64,000 bases of DNA from Diplolepis rosae (lineage: Eukaryota > Arthropoda > Insecta > Hymenoptera > Diplolepididae), in NCBI GenBank assembly GCA_030998225.1, contig JAPYXD010000754.1, positions 6,572,001 through 6,636,000 on the forward strand. The letters are read 5' to 3'. Under the pieces are notes generated by a model. It searched no databases. It was not told the DNA's origin and saw only the letters and a list, made by a program, of their open reading frames with translations. Positions 47,083-57,735 of the stretch are shown here, piece after piece (positions within the stretch are counted from its first letter, which is position 1; every line of letters begins with the position of its first letter). The position numbers and the translations under genes are program-made.

Positions 47083-47736
47083 CTGAATTATATATGATGA
47101 TGATGATGATATAAATCATAAATCACGTTATGATGATAAACACAAATTAAAATTATTTGTGATTTTTTTTATTCTTTATAACATGCATGCTTTTTTAGTT
47201 TCAATCAGTAGTCATTTAACTAATTTTAATCAGTGAATAAATGTTAACTATAAAATTAGTTGTTTTGAGTTACATTTACTGATTCAAAACAGTTTTAAAA
47301 TACTACCTATTGGAATTAAGAGAATTAATGATAATGATTTTCTGCAATAAGCCATAGATAATAACAAGACAGCATACACGAAAATTGAGTAAATTTTTGA
47401 ATTTTAAACAGTATTTTGTTTTGAGTTTTAGAATATAAACATTTCTTGCAGATGTTTTATATTGTGTACATATCAAACAGAACGAAGTGCGGGTTTTGCT
47501 TATGTAGTACAATCTAGGTTAGTTAAACATAATAGACTATATCATCGTAATACATGAACTCGGAAAATATAACAGGATAACAAGAGCCCCATAATAAAAG
47601 TGCGCTTCTTGAAAAATTCAAATAAGAATATTTCGAGAAGTTAGAATACGCAGAAATGTCACTGAATCAGTAATCAAATTGGTTTAACTCTGTTTATTGA
47701 AAAGGGAAAAGCTTGCATGGACGAAAAATGAAGTTG
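47083..47736. other. Intronic AT-rich DNA with microsatellite
   Basis: (ATG)n at 47093-47110. The minus-strand frame at 47303-47512 has no support as a gene. Confidence 0.5.
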
Positions 47737-47936
47737 GCTTCATTTATATGTTACACAAAAATGTTTCTACAGAAAGTGTTTTTTACAGAAAATACAAAGA
47801 TTTAATTTAATGGGGAACTAAAATCCGGAAGATATTTTCCGATTCTGGTTTTTAATTTAAACAGATCTTTATATTTACTGTAAAAAACACTTCTTGTAGA
47901 AAAATTTTTGTGTATCAATGAAACCAACTCGAAAAA
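47737..47936. mobile_element. Foldback MITE
   Basis: GAAGTTGGCTTCATTTATAT and TACAGAAAGTGTTTTTTACA are mirrored at the right (ACTGTAAAAAACACTTC, CAATGAAACCAACT). About 70-bp arms. The minus-strand frame at 47802-48023 is derived from it. Confidence 0.7.
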
Positions 47937-49888
47937 TGGATCTGCAACTATGGGATAGCCATTTAATTTAGAGTGGCCACGAGTTGGTTGCATAATAGGA
48001 ATGTAGTGTTGAGACCTTAACATACCGTATGTACTTTTTTGCCGACTGATAAAATTGCATTGTATGCTAAACTCTTTTATACTATATAATTACTATTGTA
48101 TACAGAGAGAACAGTTTATTTCACACAAAAAGGGTTTGGTTACGACAACTAAACCTTTATGTCCGTGTGTAACCCATTCATGAACACTCTGTATTAGGGA
48201 GTTTAATAAGTTCGTACGATGACACAGAGATAGCACCATAAATTACATTTTCATATTCTTCCCATGAAGTACAATCTTCTAGGCAACAGCTGTCAAAATT
48301 TGAGCCAATTTCATTGTTTACTTTCAAAGTTACAGACGATAGAAGCGAACAAGTTTCAATTTTTTTATCAAAATGGAAAAAAGTGAACTTCGTGTGCTGA
48401 TTAAACACTGTTTCCTTATAGGGGATAACACCGTCCAGACAAAACAGGGGCTTGATAAATGTTATAAGGGAATCTTCTCCATCGAGGCAGATGGTTAAGA
48501 AATGGATTGGTGAATTTAAACGAGGTCGTTAGAGCACAAATGATGCTGAATGATCGGTAAGGCCAAAAGACGTTACTACTCCAGAAATCATCGAAAAAAT
48601 CTATGGCATTGTATTAGATAATCCAAAAATGAAAGTGCGTGAGTTGGCTGAGGTCGCAGGCATATCAATTGGGTCAGTGGTTAAAATTTTGCATGAAGAT
48701 GTGGGCATGAGAAAGCTAACCGCAAAATGGGTGCCGTATTTGCTAACAATCGATCAAAAACGCCAACGAGTTCGTGATTCAGAGAGTTGTTTGGACCTTT
48801 ATAACCATAATTCAAAATATTTGTTGCGCCGATTAGTGACCATTAATAAAACATGGATTCACCACTACACACCAGAATCAAAACAACAAGCAAAACAGTG
48901 GGTAGGATCCGGTGGGACTGCACCAAAGCGAGAAAAGACACACTAATCGGCTGGAAAGGTTATAGCTTCTGTTTTTTTGGAATTCCAGTGGCATATTATC
49001 TATTGACTATTTGAAAAAAGAAAAAAGAATCAACAGCGACTATTACTGTGCATTGTTGGACCGATTGAAAGAAGAAATCACAAAAAAACGGCCTCATTTG
49101 TTGAAGAAAAAATGCATCTTTTTGCAAGACAATGCACCATTTTACAAATCGATAAACACGATGGCAAAACTCAATGAATTACGCTTCAAAATGCTTCCCC
49201 ACCCACCTTATTCTCCAAATTTGGCCCCCTAGCGACTTTTGCCTGTTCCCAAACTTAAAGAGATGGCTCCGGGGACAGAGATTTTCATCAAATGAAGAGG
49301 TCAAATGGGAAATCGATGGCTATTTTGGAGGCCTTGACAAATCGTATTACAAGAGAGGCATCGAAATGTTAAAAGATCGTTGGAATACGAGAGTAGTCAC
49401 AGAAGTACCCAACCTAACGTACATATGACGGTTGTTGTTTGAAAAAAATTACTATGGTCGAAAGCACCAACCTTATAAAGCTTAAGTTAAAAGTTTAAAG
49501 ACGCTACGTTGTTTAGTATTTTTTTGACAGATATCAATAGTGAACGCTTTCAGTGAATTTGTAAACATGGAAAAAATTGGTCATCGTTATGTACTTTCAT
49601 CTGGAAGGTCTTAGTCCAACCAATAACAAATTCGAGCTAGATTCTACTCTGCTGGAGTCTGCTCCTTCGTTCACATCAATAAAGTATTAAGTGGCAGAGT
49701 TTAAACGAGGTCGTACGAGCCGACAAGACGAACATCACAGTGGTCGACCAAATTAAATGACCACGACAAAAATGATGAAGAAAATCCACAAAATGGTATT
49801 GGATGACCGTCGACTAAAAGTACGCGAGCTAGCAGACATAGTAGGCATTTCTAAAAGTGTTGTACGTAGCATATTAACTGACAATTTG

Positions 49889-50131
49889 GAATGAACTCTC
49901 GCGGTCATCTGAAGCAATTCGCCAAAGTTAGCCTGACAGTTGGTTCGATTCCGGGCCACAGTGGAGCCGACGATCGGGCACATCTTTGGTTGCCGGTGTT
50001 GGCTGCCAAAGTTGGTAAAACCGAAACTACCACAGTTGGCCCAACTATGGTCACCAAACCTTGGTCGCCAGAGTAGGGCCAACCGTGGCCCGATGGTCCA
50101 ACTGTGGCAGCTGACCGAAATTCGCACCTAG
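49889..50131 (+). mobile_element. GGCCAAC-rich element inside mariner E
   Basis: Many TTGGCCC/GGGCCAAC words; the right end GACCGAAATTCGCACCTAGG matches 57364-57646, and in reverse 56249-56665. The left end is truncated relative to those. The minus-strand frame at 49753-50127 is not a gene. Confidence 0.75.
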
Positions 50132-50370
50132 GAGTGTTGTTTTATCAAGACAATGCATCAGTTCACACATCCGTTATCGCGATGACCAAAATCAATGTGT
50201 TAAAGTTCAAATTGCTTACCCACGCACTCTATTCGCCAGATTAAGCCCCCTCAGGTTATCTTAACTTTTCAAACTTGGAAAAATGGCTCGGTAATCAAAT
50301 ATTTTCCAAAAATAAAGAGGTGTATTCTGCGGTTAATGGCTATTTCGGCAGCTCGTCGGTTCTCACTATA

Positions 50371-51595
50371 ACACGTGGATCAATAAGTCCCGGGACTGAC
50401 ATATAGATGGCGTTGCCAGCAAAAGTTCTGTATGATTTTTCATGAGGACCAACCTTCAAAAGATACCTGTCAAAATTTCATGACATTCTGATGTTTGGTC
50501 CACGAGTTACAGTGATTTAAGTGACGCTAGTCTTGATATTCTCAAAACAATGGATTCGAAACCATTTCGTGTGTTGATTTACCATTGCTTTTTGATGAAA
50601 AAAAAACACAGTGCAAGCTCAGCAATAGCTTGAAAAGTGCTACGGGGACTCTGCTTCATCAAAAACAACCATTTCTCGGTGCTATGCTGAATTTTAACGT
50701 GGTTGTACAGACACTGAAGATGCTAAACGCTCCGGCCGGCCAAATGAGGTAGTTACACCGGAAACCATCAAAAAAGTCCACCATATCGTTTTCGAAAACC
50801 GTAAATTAAAATTGCGTGAGATAGCTGACACCTTAAAGATATCATACGGCAGTGTGTACACTATTTTGCATGAACATTTGTCTATGAGGAAGCTGTTGTC
50901 AAAGTGGGTGCCGCGTTTGCTCACGGTGGATCAAAAACGACAACGTGTCGTTGATTCCGAGCGCTGTTTGGAGTTGTTTCGCCGAAATAAACCGAATTTT
51001 TTGCGTCGGTATGTGACAATGGACGAAACCTTGATCCATCACTACACTCCGGAGTCAAAGTGGTCGTCAGCCGAATGGACTGCAGTCGGTGAGAAGCGTC
51101 CAAAAACGCAAATGTGGGCCGGTAAGGTTATGGCCTCAGTATTTTGGGATGCTCATGGAGTTTTGTTCATCGACTACCTTGAAAAAGGTAAGACGATTAA
51201 TAGCGAACGTTACATTGGCCAATTGATGCGTTTGAAGAACGAAATCGGTGAGAAACGGCTCCAAATGAAGAAGAAAAAAGTGCTCTTTCACCACACTGAG
51301 AAAAAAATTTATCTAACAAAACTGTTTTTGTTGTCCTGAAAAAATATTTTGTTGTCCCAACAAAACATTTTGTTTAAGTAACAAAATTTGATTGATATAG
51401 CAAAATACTAAATACTAACAAAATATTTTTGTTGATTTGACAAAACTGTTTTCTCAGTGCAAGACAATGCGCCGTGTCACAAGTCGCTCGACTGATTGTG
51501 TTGCTTTTGAAGGAGTCTTTGTTGATAAAAAAAGTCGAGTTTTGCAAAAAAATGTGTTTTCCCTAGTTAGTCCCGGGACTTATTGATCCAGGTGT
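50371..51595 (+). pseudogene. mariner C, inserted in mariner E
   Basis: TIR TGGATCAATAAGTCCCGGGA starts 6 bp in from each end, and TA flanks both sides (50369-50370, 51596-51597). Removing it restores Leu-Thr-Ile-Asn-Arg-Ser-Ile-Glu-Ala of element E. Transposase from 50551: MDSKPFRVLIYHCFLMKKKH, frameshifts, then a long frame from 50812 with REIADTLKISYGSVYTILHE, MDETLIHHYTPES (first catalytic Asp kept), VLFH, the MITE at 51294, and QDNAPCHKS. The C-terminal third is missing. Confidence 0.9.
51294..51459. mobile_element. CACTGAG MITE inside mariner C, CA duplication
   Basis: 166 bp, inverted relative of the copies at 38056 and 42143. CA on both sides (51292-51293, 51460-51461). Excision with one CA restores Leu-Phe-His-Gln-Asp-Asn-Ala-Pro, the conserved second-Asp motif of mariner. 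Innermost layer of the nest. Confidence 0.92.
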
Positions 51596-51894
51596 TAAAC
51601 AGGAGTATTGAAGCTATTGAACATCACTTGGAAAAGTGTATCGAGCTAAGAGGAGACTACGTTGAGGAATAAATGTATTTTTCTCCTAATTTTTGGCTTT
51701 TATTTGTTAGGCCGAGTACTTCTGGGACTACCCTCGTAAGTATATCGAGATGAAAGTAGATTATGTTGAAGAATAAATAGGAGTTTTGCCAAACAAGTTG
51801 TTTTTTCTCTGTCATTCTACGGACTTATTGAATAAGCTTTGTTGAAGTTAAGACTACTAACATGTACTTTAGAAAATTCAAAAGTATTTACCCA

Positions 51895-52383
51895 CACTCT
51901 TAGAAATTTCTACCGTAATTTACCGAAACTCGTAACTGGAGTTTTATTCAGTTACAATTTCGTAAAATTAAGATAGAATTTCAAGAAATTAAATTACTTT
52001 TTAGTGAATTTAATAAGCAATTTCTTAATTTTCAATTAGAGAGTGTTGAATATTCTGATACTTGTATCTGGAAATTCTGAAACGTGCAACAGAAAAAATT
52101 TTATGTCTTGGGTAACTGAAGTTTTATGCAGTTACATGTAATCAAATATTTTGTTACATTTTCGTAATTTTATGATAAATTGTATAAAAATTCGATTACA
52201 GTTTGGTAGTTTTAAGATAAATTTTATTAAAATTCAGTTGAGTTTCGTAATATTAAGGAAAAATTCAGTACAATTTTCGCAATTTTAAGGTACCTTTACT
52301 CAAAAACATCATAAATATTGTCAAATTTTACGTTACCTTTGTAACATACAAATTTTGTGAATTTCTGAACATTTCTAACAGTG
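51895..52383. mobile_element. CACTSTTAG-family element, CA duplication
   Basis: Ends CACTCTTAGAAATTTCT and GAACATTTCTAACAGTG, CA on both sides (51893-51894, 52384-52385). Contains repeated GTTACATGTAA/TAACTG words. Most complete member of the family at 41945 and 42886. Confidence 0.7.
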
Positions 52384-52998
52384 CAAATGAATATATTTAA
52401 TATTAAATATGTATACTTGGTATATTATCCAGTTTTTGATACTGATCTTATTTTGATTTGAGTTTGTTTCGACTCAAAATCTCTGAAATCATGCTGAATC
52501 AATTTATAGCTAAGATGAAAGGTTAAATTTATCTTCAACTATATTCTTTAGGCTTTTCGGTTGAAAATTCATCCAGTTTGGTTGAAATTTTATTTACGAA
52601 AATTCCTTTTAGTGCAAAGCTATCACTGTAAAAAATAGTTTTCTTTAAGATGCAACAAATTTAAGACTTTCTTTCTACTGTTTAATTGATTCTAACTGTT
52701 TTTCATCAGTACTAAATTAAACTTATAATATTAGTTCTCTCTTGAATTTATCTGAATTCAGTCATTCCGTAAGAAATCATAGGATTGTCATAAAATATCC
52801 AAAAAGAGAAGAAAACTCGTTTCCACCGTGAATAAATATTAATTCTTAATGCACTTAATTTTTCAATTTTGCAAACATTTATGAAAACAGAGATCAAGAT
52901 TTTGGAAAATTTTACGAAACTTGAAGTTCTTGTTTTTTATAGAAAAAACTTTATTCATTGTAACAAATTAATGACTTTGTGTCAAGAGAAGGACTCAC
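52384..52998. other. Intronic AT-rich DNA
   Basis: No feature recognised between the last element and the exon donor. Confidence 0.5.
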
Positions 52999-53147
52999 TT
53001 TTGTATCGGGCGTCGATCTGTGCTTGCAAAATGTTCAGGCCGGGTGCAACAATTGCAGGTAATGTTCTGGATCGCAAAAGTGGAGCTGGCCGGCTGCCAG
53101 GACCACGAGAATTTCTCGTTTCCGACTTGCATTCTACCACCGGTGTG
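52999..53147 (-). CDS. Exon 1 (first in window) of the host gene
   Basis: A G+C-rich island bracketed on the minus strand by the acceptor TTTTAATGTTCCAG before 53147 and the donor GTGAGTCC after 52999. The 149-bp exon has one base, 49 codons and one base, so an earlier exon ending in phase 2 must lie upstream, beyond or within 53.1-64 kb. It encodes TPVVECKSETRNSRGPGSRP then APLLRSRTLPAIVAPGLNIL and QAQIDARYK. Phase and frame join to the exon at 46975-47082. The RSRTLP site is a likely phosphorylation motif. Another frame is also open through this exon, but it would meet a stop two bases into the donor and does not match the next exon. Confidence 0.82.
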
Positions 53148-54845
53148 CTGGAACATTAAAACACAATATTTATTCATTATATGCTAAAATGCATTTATTA
53201 AATTTTCAACATGTCAAATGAGCTTTTTCTGAAAGTTTTGTATAATGCATGAATATTCTACAAAGTTCCTATTGGAAACTGGTTGAGTTTAACACGCCAT
53301 CTGGTGTCAAAGAAATATACCACTACAATAGGGATTTAAATTCAAAATTATTATATTTTAATAACTTTTCTTTTGAAAAAATATATGCTGAAACATATTA
53401 AGGCCATTTTACGGGCGTGGCCTCATCCAATACTTTCGCCCTTTTCATTCTTAAATTGATTCAAATGAATTTTTCATAGCAGATAAACGTGAAAAAAAGA
53501 TTAAGGTATGTTTATCTCCTGTGGAAAAAACGAAAAATAAACGAAGTGGAATCTTGAAAAACTTTACAGAAGTTTGCCTTTTTTATAGAAAAGAAAAAAT
53601 AATGGTTATATTAAACTTATTTTAAAATAAAATTCATATTATTAATAAATTTCTTTGTTGAGAAATTAAAAGGGATAAAATTTGAGTTAATTAAATTTTA
53701 AAAAGTTACTTAACACCTGGAGAAAAGTTTTTTTGATATGCAATGAAAGAACAAATTTATTTTGGACGCAAGCATGTAGAAACTGGACTAAGTTGTTCAC
53801 ATAAACTTCCTACTTTTCTTGAGTATCACATGCCCTTAAGAACAATTTTTTTGATTCAAAGAAATTTTTTAATATCTGATGAAATAGATTTATTTAAATG
53901 AAAGAAAATTTGTTTGAGTCAACAACATTTTCTCTGGGCGAATAATATGACACATTATATAATTAAGGGCTTTAAAATATTGTTCCATTTTACTTACAAA
54001 TATGTAGTTTAAAGCTTACTTAGTTTATTTTTTGAAAATGTGTAATATGTCTCTCTAAATCTGAATTTATGTAAAGTTTCCCACTAATTAAAATTGGTAA
54101 TAATTCTATTAATTATTTTTCATTTTCTAGTAATTTGATTAGGAGTTATAAATGTTTTGACAAGTGATTAGTAAACACATGACTGCTAATTAATAGACAC
54201 TTTGATCAATGTGTATTAGTGAACGAATTTTTATTAATTCAGTGTATTTTTTTTTCATTTAAAATTATGGAGTTACTATCAACAATATGCATCATTCTAT
54301 TATAAAATAAACGAATTTTCAATGCAAAATATTGAGTTTTAAACATTTAGAGTTATATTCCATTTAACATCGCGATTTTCTGAAATGGCGCCATGTTTTA
54401 TTATCAATATTTTTAGATAATCTTACACCTAGTTAAATATTTGGTTGAATCAATTAGTTTTTGTTGAGTGAAAAATATTGTGTTATTACTTATTATTAAT
54501 ATAAGTAAACCGATGTTTGGTTAGTTTAGAGTAAATCTTGCTTTGTTTTTATGATAAAAATATATGTTTTATTGTAGATTTAAACTGTTAATTTCAACAT
54601 TGTGTAGTGAAATATTATTTATATTATTTCGTGTAAAAACTATCTTAAATTAGTATTTCTGAAAGATTCCCTAAATATTACTTTAGAAAAAAACTAAAAA
54701 ATCAATAAATAATGAACTATGTGTGTGCAGAGAAATAATAAAATTTGGTTGTCAATCTGTTTCCAAATTTAGTAACGTTCTAAAAATAATGTTAAAAACA
54801 TATTTATGATTGGTTAACTTAATTTTCAATAAATTTTAATTGATA
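53148..54845. other. AT-rich DNA, worn MITE traces
   Basis: 53830-53940 resembles a decayed CACT-type MITE (TTTGATTCAAAGAAATTT) and 54052-54245 a decayed CTCTCTAAAT MITE. No gene. Confidence 0.4.
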
Positions 54846-55022
54846 CTAAGAAGAAGAAACACAATTTGAGCAATTTTTCCAGCTGTAGGACAATATTCTC
54901 TTTAATTTCAATCTTGTTTTGTGACAATAATTAAGCTTCTGCGAATCCTTTACGATGTTGTAACAAAGATTATCTTCGCCGCCAGAAATAAAACCAAATT
55001 TACGAGAAGCTTTCATAAACTT
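54846..55022 (-). CDS. Possible terminal exon, product unknown
   Basis: After an acceptor-like TTTTTCCAACATGCCAG on the minus strand, 58 codons run to TAG: KFMKASRKFGFISGGEDNLC, YNIVKDSQKLNYCHKTRLKL, KRILSYSWKNCSNCVSSS. Composition is less AT-biased than random frames here. It is in a different place and phase from the four-exon gene and ends in a stop, so it would belong to another transcript. No family recognised; it may be chance. Confidence 0.27.
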   Translation of the reverse strand, partial: KFMKASRKFGFISGGEDNLCYNIVKDSQKLNYCHKTRLKLKRILSYSWKNCSNCVSSS

Positions 55023-55843
55023 CTGGCATGTTGGAAAAACTACATAAAAGGTCAAGAGTCATAAGTTTCAGTTATGTCTTATAGGCTAAGCTACTTCCGT
55101 AAATTTGTTCACCCTTCTCTGAAGGCAGGACGACACAGTAATGACCTCTTGCAAGCTTCAGGGAAATAAAAATTACGATAAAATCGAAAATGGGAAAACT
55201 CTGTAAAGAAGCTAGAGTGTAAATCCAAATCGCAATCTTATGTGAGGGATAGTATTAATGCAACAATACAAGAAATCGCGATAAGAATAGATATTATATT
55301 ATATTATAATAGATATTATTATATTATATATATAATACTTTAAATGTTTTTATCCCAGATAAGTATAATTATTTTCAAATTGACAATTTTGAATTTGATT
55401 TTGTTTCCAGGAAAATTTATAGATGCAATGAGAACAAAATCTGTGCAACCAAATTTTTTTGTTCCAACAAAACATTTACACCCAGAAAAAAGTTTTAGTT
55501 GATCAGTCAAAATTATTTTGTTGACTAGATTCGATTAATTTAAAAAAATATTTTAGCTATATGAACTAAATTTTTGTTCATCTGTCGAAACTTGTTTAGT
55601 TGAGGAAACCAAAGCTTTTAGTAGAAGTTTTCTTAACTATATAAGGAGTTTCCGATAGTTCCATTGGTGTGTTTATATTAGTTTTCATTAGTCCAAGTTT
55701 GCAATGGAAAAAATTTTACGCGTATGATTCTATTTTATTCCAAAATCTATTGCCAACCCAATTTCTATTCATTTTCAATTTGAGACTGATAAGTACAATA
55801 CATTTTTTTACATGGAATAAAACAAAGTTACTGTGCATTAAAA
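55023..55843. other. AT-rich DNA with TATTA repeats
   Basis: A TATTATA-rich tract lies at about 55285-55345. A half CACCCAGAAAAAAG MITE-like end is near 55480. No gene. Confidence 0.4.
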
Positions 55844-56131
55844 TTAATTCGATTCAATCCGAGACTTTAATCCAAAGAAATTTGAATCAAGTTTTTAATC
55901 CGAATCAAAAAGAATGAATCTGAGCTCGAATTGATCTGAACCAAATTTTCAATCTGAATCAATCCGAATGAATCCAAAATCGGAATGATGCAAACTGACT
56001 CGGATTTAAAATTTGGTTTAGAGCAATCTAAATTCGGATATATTCGATTCGATCCGGTTTTAATCAGATTGAAAATTTGGTTCGGATTCAATCAGAATGG
56101 CTTGGAATAACTCTGATTCGCTCGGATTGAA
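55844..56131. repeat. Degenerate GAATCAATCCGA repeat, foldback
   Basis: A series of AATCCGAATCAA-like words; TTCGATTCAATCCGAGA at the left and CTCGGATTGAATTC at the right are inverted. Frames on both strands here translate the repeat. Confidence 0.6.
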
Positions 56132-56248
56132 TTCTTTTCCGAAACTTTCTCCAGAGTAGAAACAGACGCATGGATTAAAACAAATTGGGACATATTAAAA
56201 AGTTACTACGTGTTGGTTTCTAAGATATGCACACAGATGAAGACGATT

Positions 56249-56665
56249 AAATCCAGGTGCGAAAGTTCGGTCGGCTGCCAGAGTTAGACCATCGGGCCAC
56301 GGTTGGCCCTACTATGGCGACCAAGTTTTGGTGACCATAATTGGGCCAACTGTGGTAGTTTCGGTTTTACCAACTTTGGCAGCCAACACCGGCAACCAAA
56401 GATGTGCCCGACTGTCGGCCCAACTATGGCCCAGACTCGAACCGACTGTCGGGCCAACCTTGGCGAATTACCTTAGATGTCCGTGATAGTTCGGTCGGCC
56501 CACCTCTGGGCCATGGTTGAAGCAATCGTCGACATATTATTAACTAGATTATACAAACGTTATCATTTCACTAGTTGGTCCGACCTCTGGCGAATTAGGT
56601 TGGACCAACTTTAACAAGGTTGGCCAAACCGTCGGCCGAGGGTCAATTCCCACCTGGGGAAGGAT
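56249..56665 (-). mobile_element. GGCCAAC-rich TIR element
   Basis: Ends CCAGGTGCGAAAGTTCGGTC and GGTCAATTCCCACCTGG form imperfect TIRs with CCAGGTG tips. The interior is dominated by GGGCCAACYNTGG words, 20-30 bp apart on alternating strands. Longest copy in the window. Confidence 0.65.
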
Positions 56666-56732
56666 CACTTTGGGTCAGGCTTAAATCTCTGCAAATTAAA
56701 GTTGAGGAATATGTGTAGATTTAAGCGGATTG

Positions 56733-56870
56733 AGTTGGTTGGTTCAACCTTGTTGGCCAGAGGTCGGGCCAGCTAGTGAAATGATAACGCTATCCGTCCA
56801 TTGGCGTGAACAGTTGGCCCGACGCCGGGTACCGGAGATGGGCCGTCCTAGGTCAAAATATGCTTGTACC
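56733..56870 (+). mobile_element. GGCCAAC-family fragment
   Basis: TGGTTCAACCTTGTTGGCCA and CAGTTGGCCCGACGCCGGGT show the same words. The plus-strand frame at 56730-56951 derives from it. Confidence 0.5.
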
Positions 56871-57363
56871 CGTGTAGGAAATGAAATCAGGGCACTAACA
56901 GGCCCTGATAAGATACATTATTTCATTAGTATATTATTAGTACGTTATTGATACATTATTTGTAACCGCACGCTTGAAATAAAAATTTCATATTCGCTTT
57001 TGGATTCGAACCCTCTAACCTACCTATATTATCTACATAACTAAACGCATTCCTAACACCTAAAGCCTCTCGGCTATTCTCGCTTACCTTATTCCGAAAA
57101 AAATCTCGCTTATAAGCTACTGCTGCAAAGGCCGTATAAGATGGGTCTGTACCCTATTAATGAGCAATCTTTTTGTTTCAGGTATTTTAATCAGTTATGG
57201 GTTCAAAATTTTTACACTTTCAATGACTGAATTAAATTTCTATAAAACACAGTATTTTTCTATGAAACTTGAAAAAAACTTTTTTATCAAAAACATTATC
57301 TAGTAAAAAGTTGTTTTTTAAACAAAGGCAATTTCCACACGGATATAATCTAGTTGATAATAT

Positions 57364-57646
57364 GCCGACGATTGGTCCAACCATGGCCCAGAGGTGGGTC
57401 GACCAAACTATCACGGTCATCTAAAGTAATTCGCCAAGGTTGGCCCGACAGTCGGTTCGAGTCTGGGCCACAGTTGGACCGACGGTCGGACACATCATTG
57501 GTTGTCGGTGTTGGCTGCCAAAGTTAGTAAAACCGAAACTACCGCAGTTGGCCCAACTATGGTCACCAAACCTTGGTCGCCAGAGTAGGGCCAACCGTGG
57601 CCCGATGGTCCAACTCTGGCAGCCGACCGAAATTCGCACCTGGGCT
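57364..57646 (+). mobile_element. GGCCAAC-rich element, plus orientation
   Basis: Close match to 49889-50131 and, inverted, to 56249-56500. Right end GACCGAAATTCGCACCTGGG. Confidence 0.7.
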
Positions 57647-57651
57647 GGGCT

Positions 57652-57735
57652 TAGAATTTTACCGCGCTAGTGTACTTTCTGCACGCAAAACGACACCGAA
57701 AAGATTAACTTTCGGTGTACGTCGGACAAAAATGA
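57652..57735 (+). mobile_element. One arm of the CGCACTAGTGCG hairpin element
   Basis: CTGCACGCAAAACGACACCG and TAACTTTCGGTGTACGTCGG match 37800-37860. Confidence 0.6.

Larger units (their letters stand above)
49388..51736 (+). pseudogene. mariner E, inserted in mariner D
   Basis: Ends CGAGAGTAGTCACAGAAGTA and GTACTTCTGGGACTACCCTCG-like right TIR, with TA on both sides (49386-49387, 51737-51738). Removing it restores Arg-Trp-Asn-Lys-Tyr-Ile-Glu of element D. It encodes mariner pieces resembling the mellifera subfamily: MEKIGHRYV, WxAEFKRGRTS, VLDDRRLKVRELADIVGISK, FYQDNASVHTSVIAMTKINV and, after element C, SIEAIEHHLEKCIELRGDYV with a final stop. The middle of the gene is replaced by the GGCCAAC repeat at 49889-50131. 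Inactive. Confidence 0.88.
48194..51836 (+). pseudogene. mariner D, outer shell of a four-deep nest
   Basis: Left TIR GGGAGTTTAATAAGTTCGTA near 48197; right end TACGGACTTATTGAA near 51830 matches except the last bases. Transposase pieces on the plus strand: MEKSELRVLIKHCFLIGDNT (48372), then frameshifts, ELAEVAGISIGSVVKILHED, INKTWIHHYTPES where relatives have Met-Asp-Glu-Thr-Trp (first catalytic Asp lost), FLQDNAPFYKS, HPPYSPNLAP and a shifted SDFCLFPNLKRWL. After the insertion at 49388-51736 the frame resumes KYIEMKVDYVEE and stop. Several stops and frameshifts make it inactive. Confidence 0.9.

Noticed and set aside
49753..50127. 124-codon minus-strand open frame, and its near-twin at 57421-57639
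   Set aside because: Both are translations of the GGCCAAC repeat; the similarity is that of the repeat and the frame runs out of it into mariner DNA.
57364..57646. tRNA-like GGTTCGAGTC word in the GGCCAAC repeat
   Set aside because: Only a B-box-like word is present; no cloverleaf or A-box can be drawn around it.
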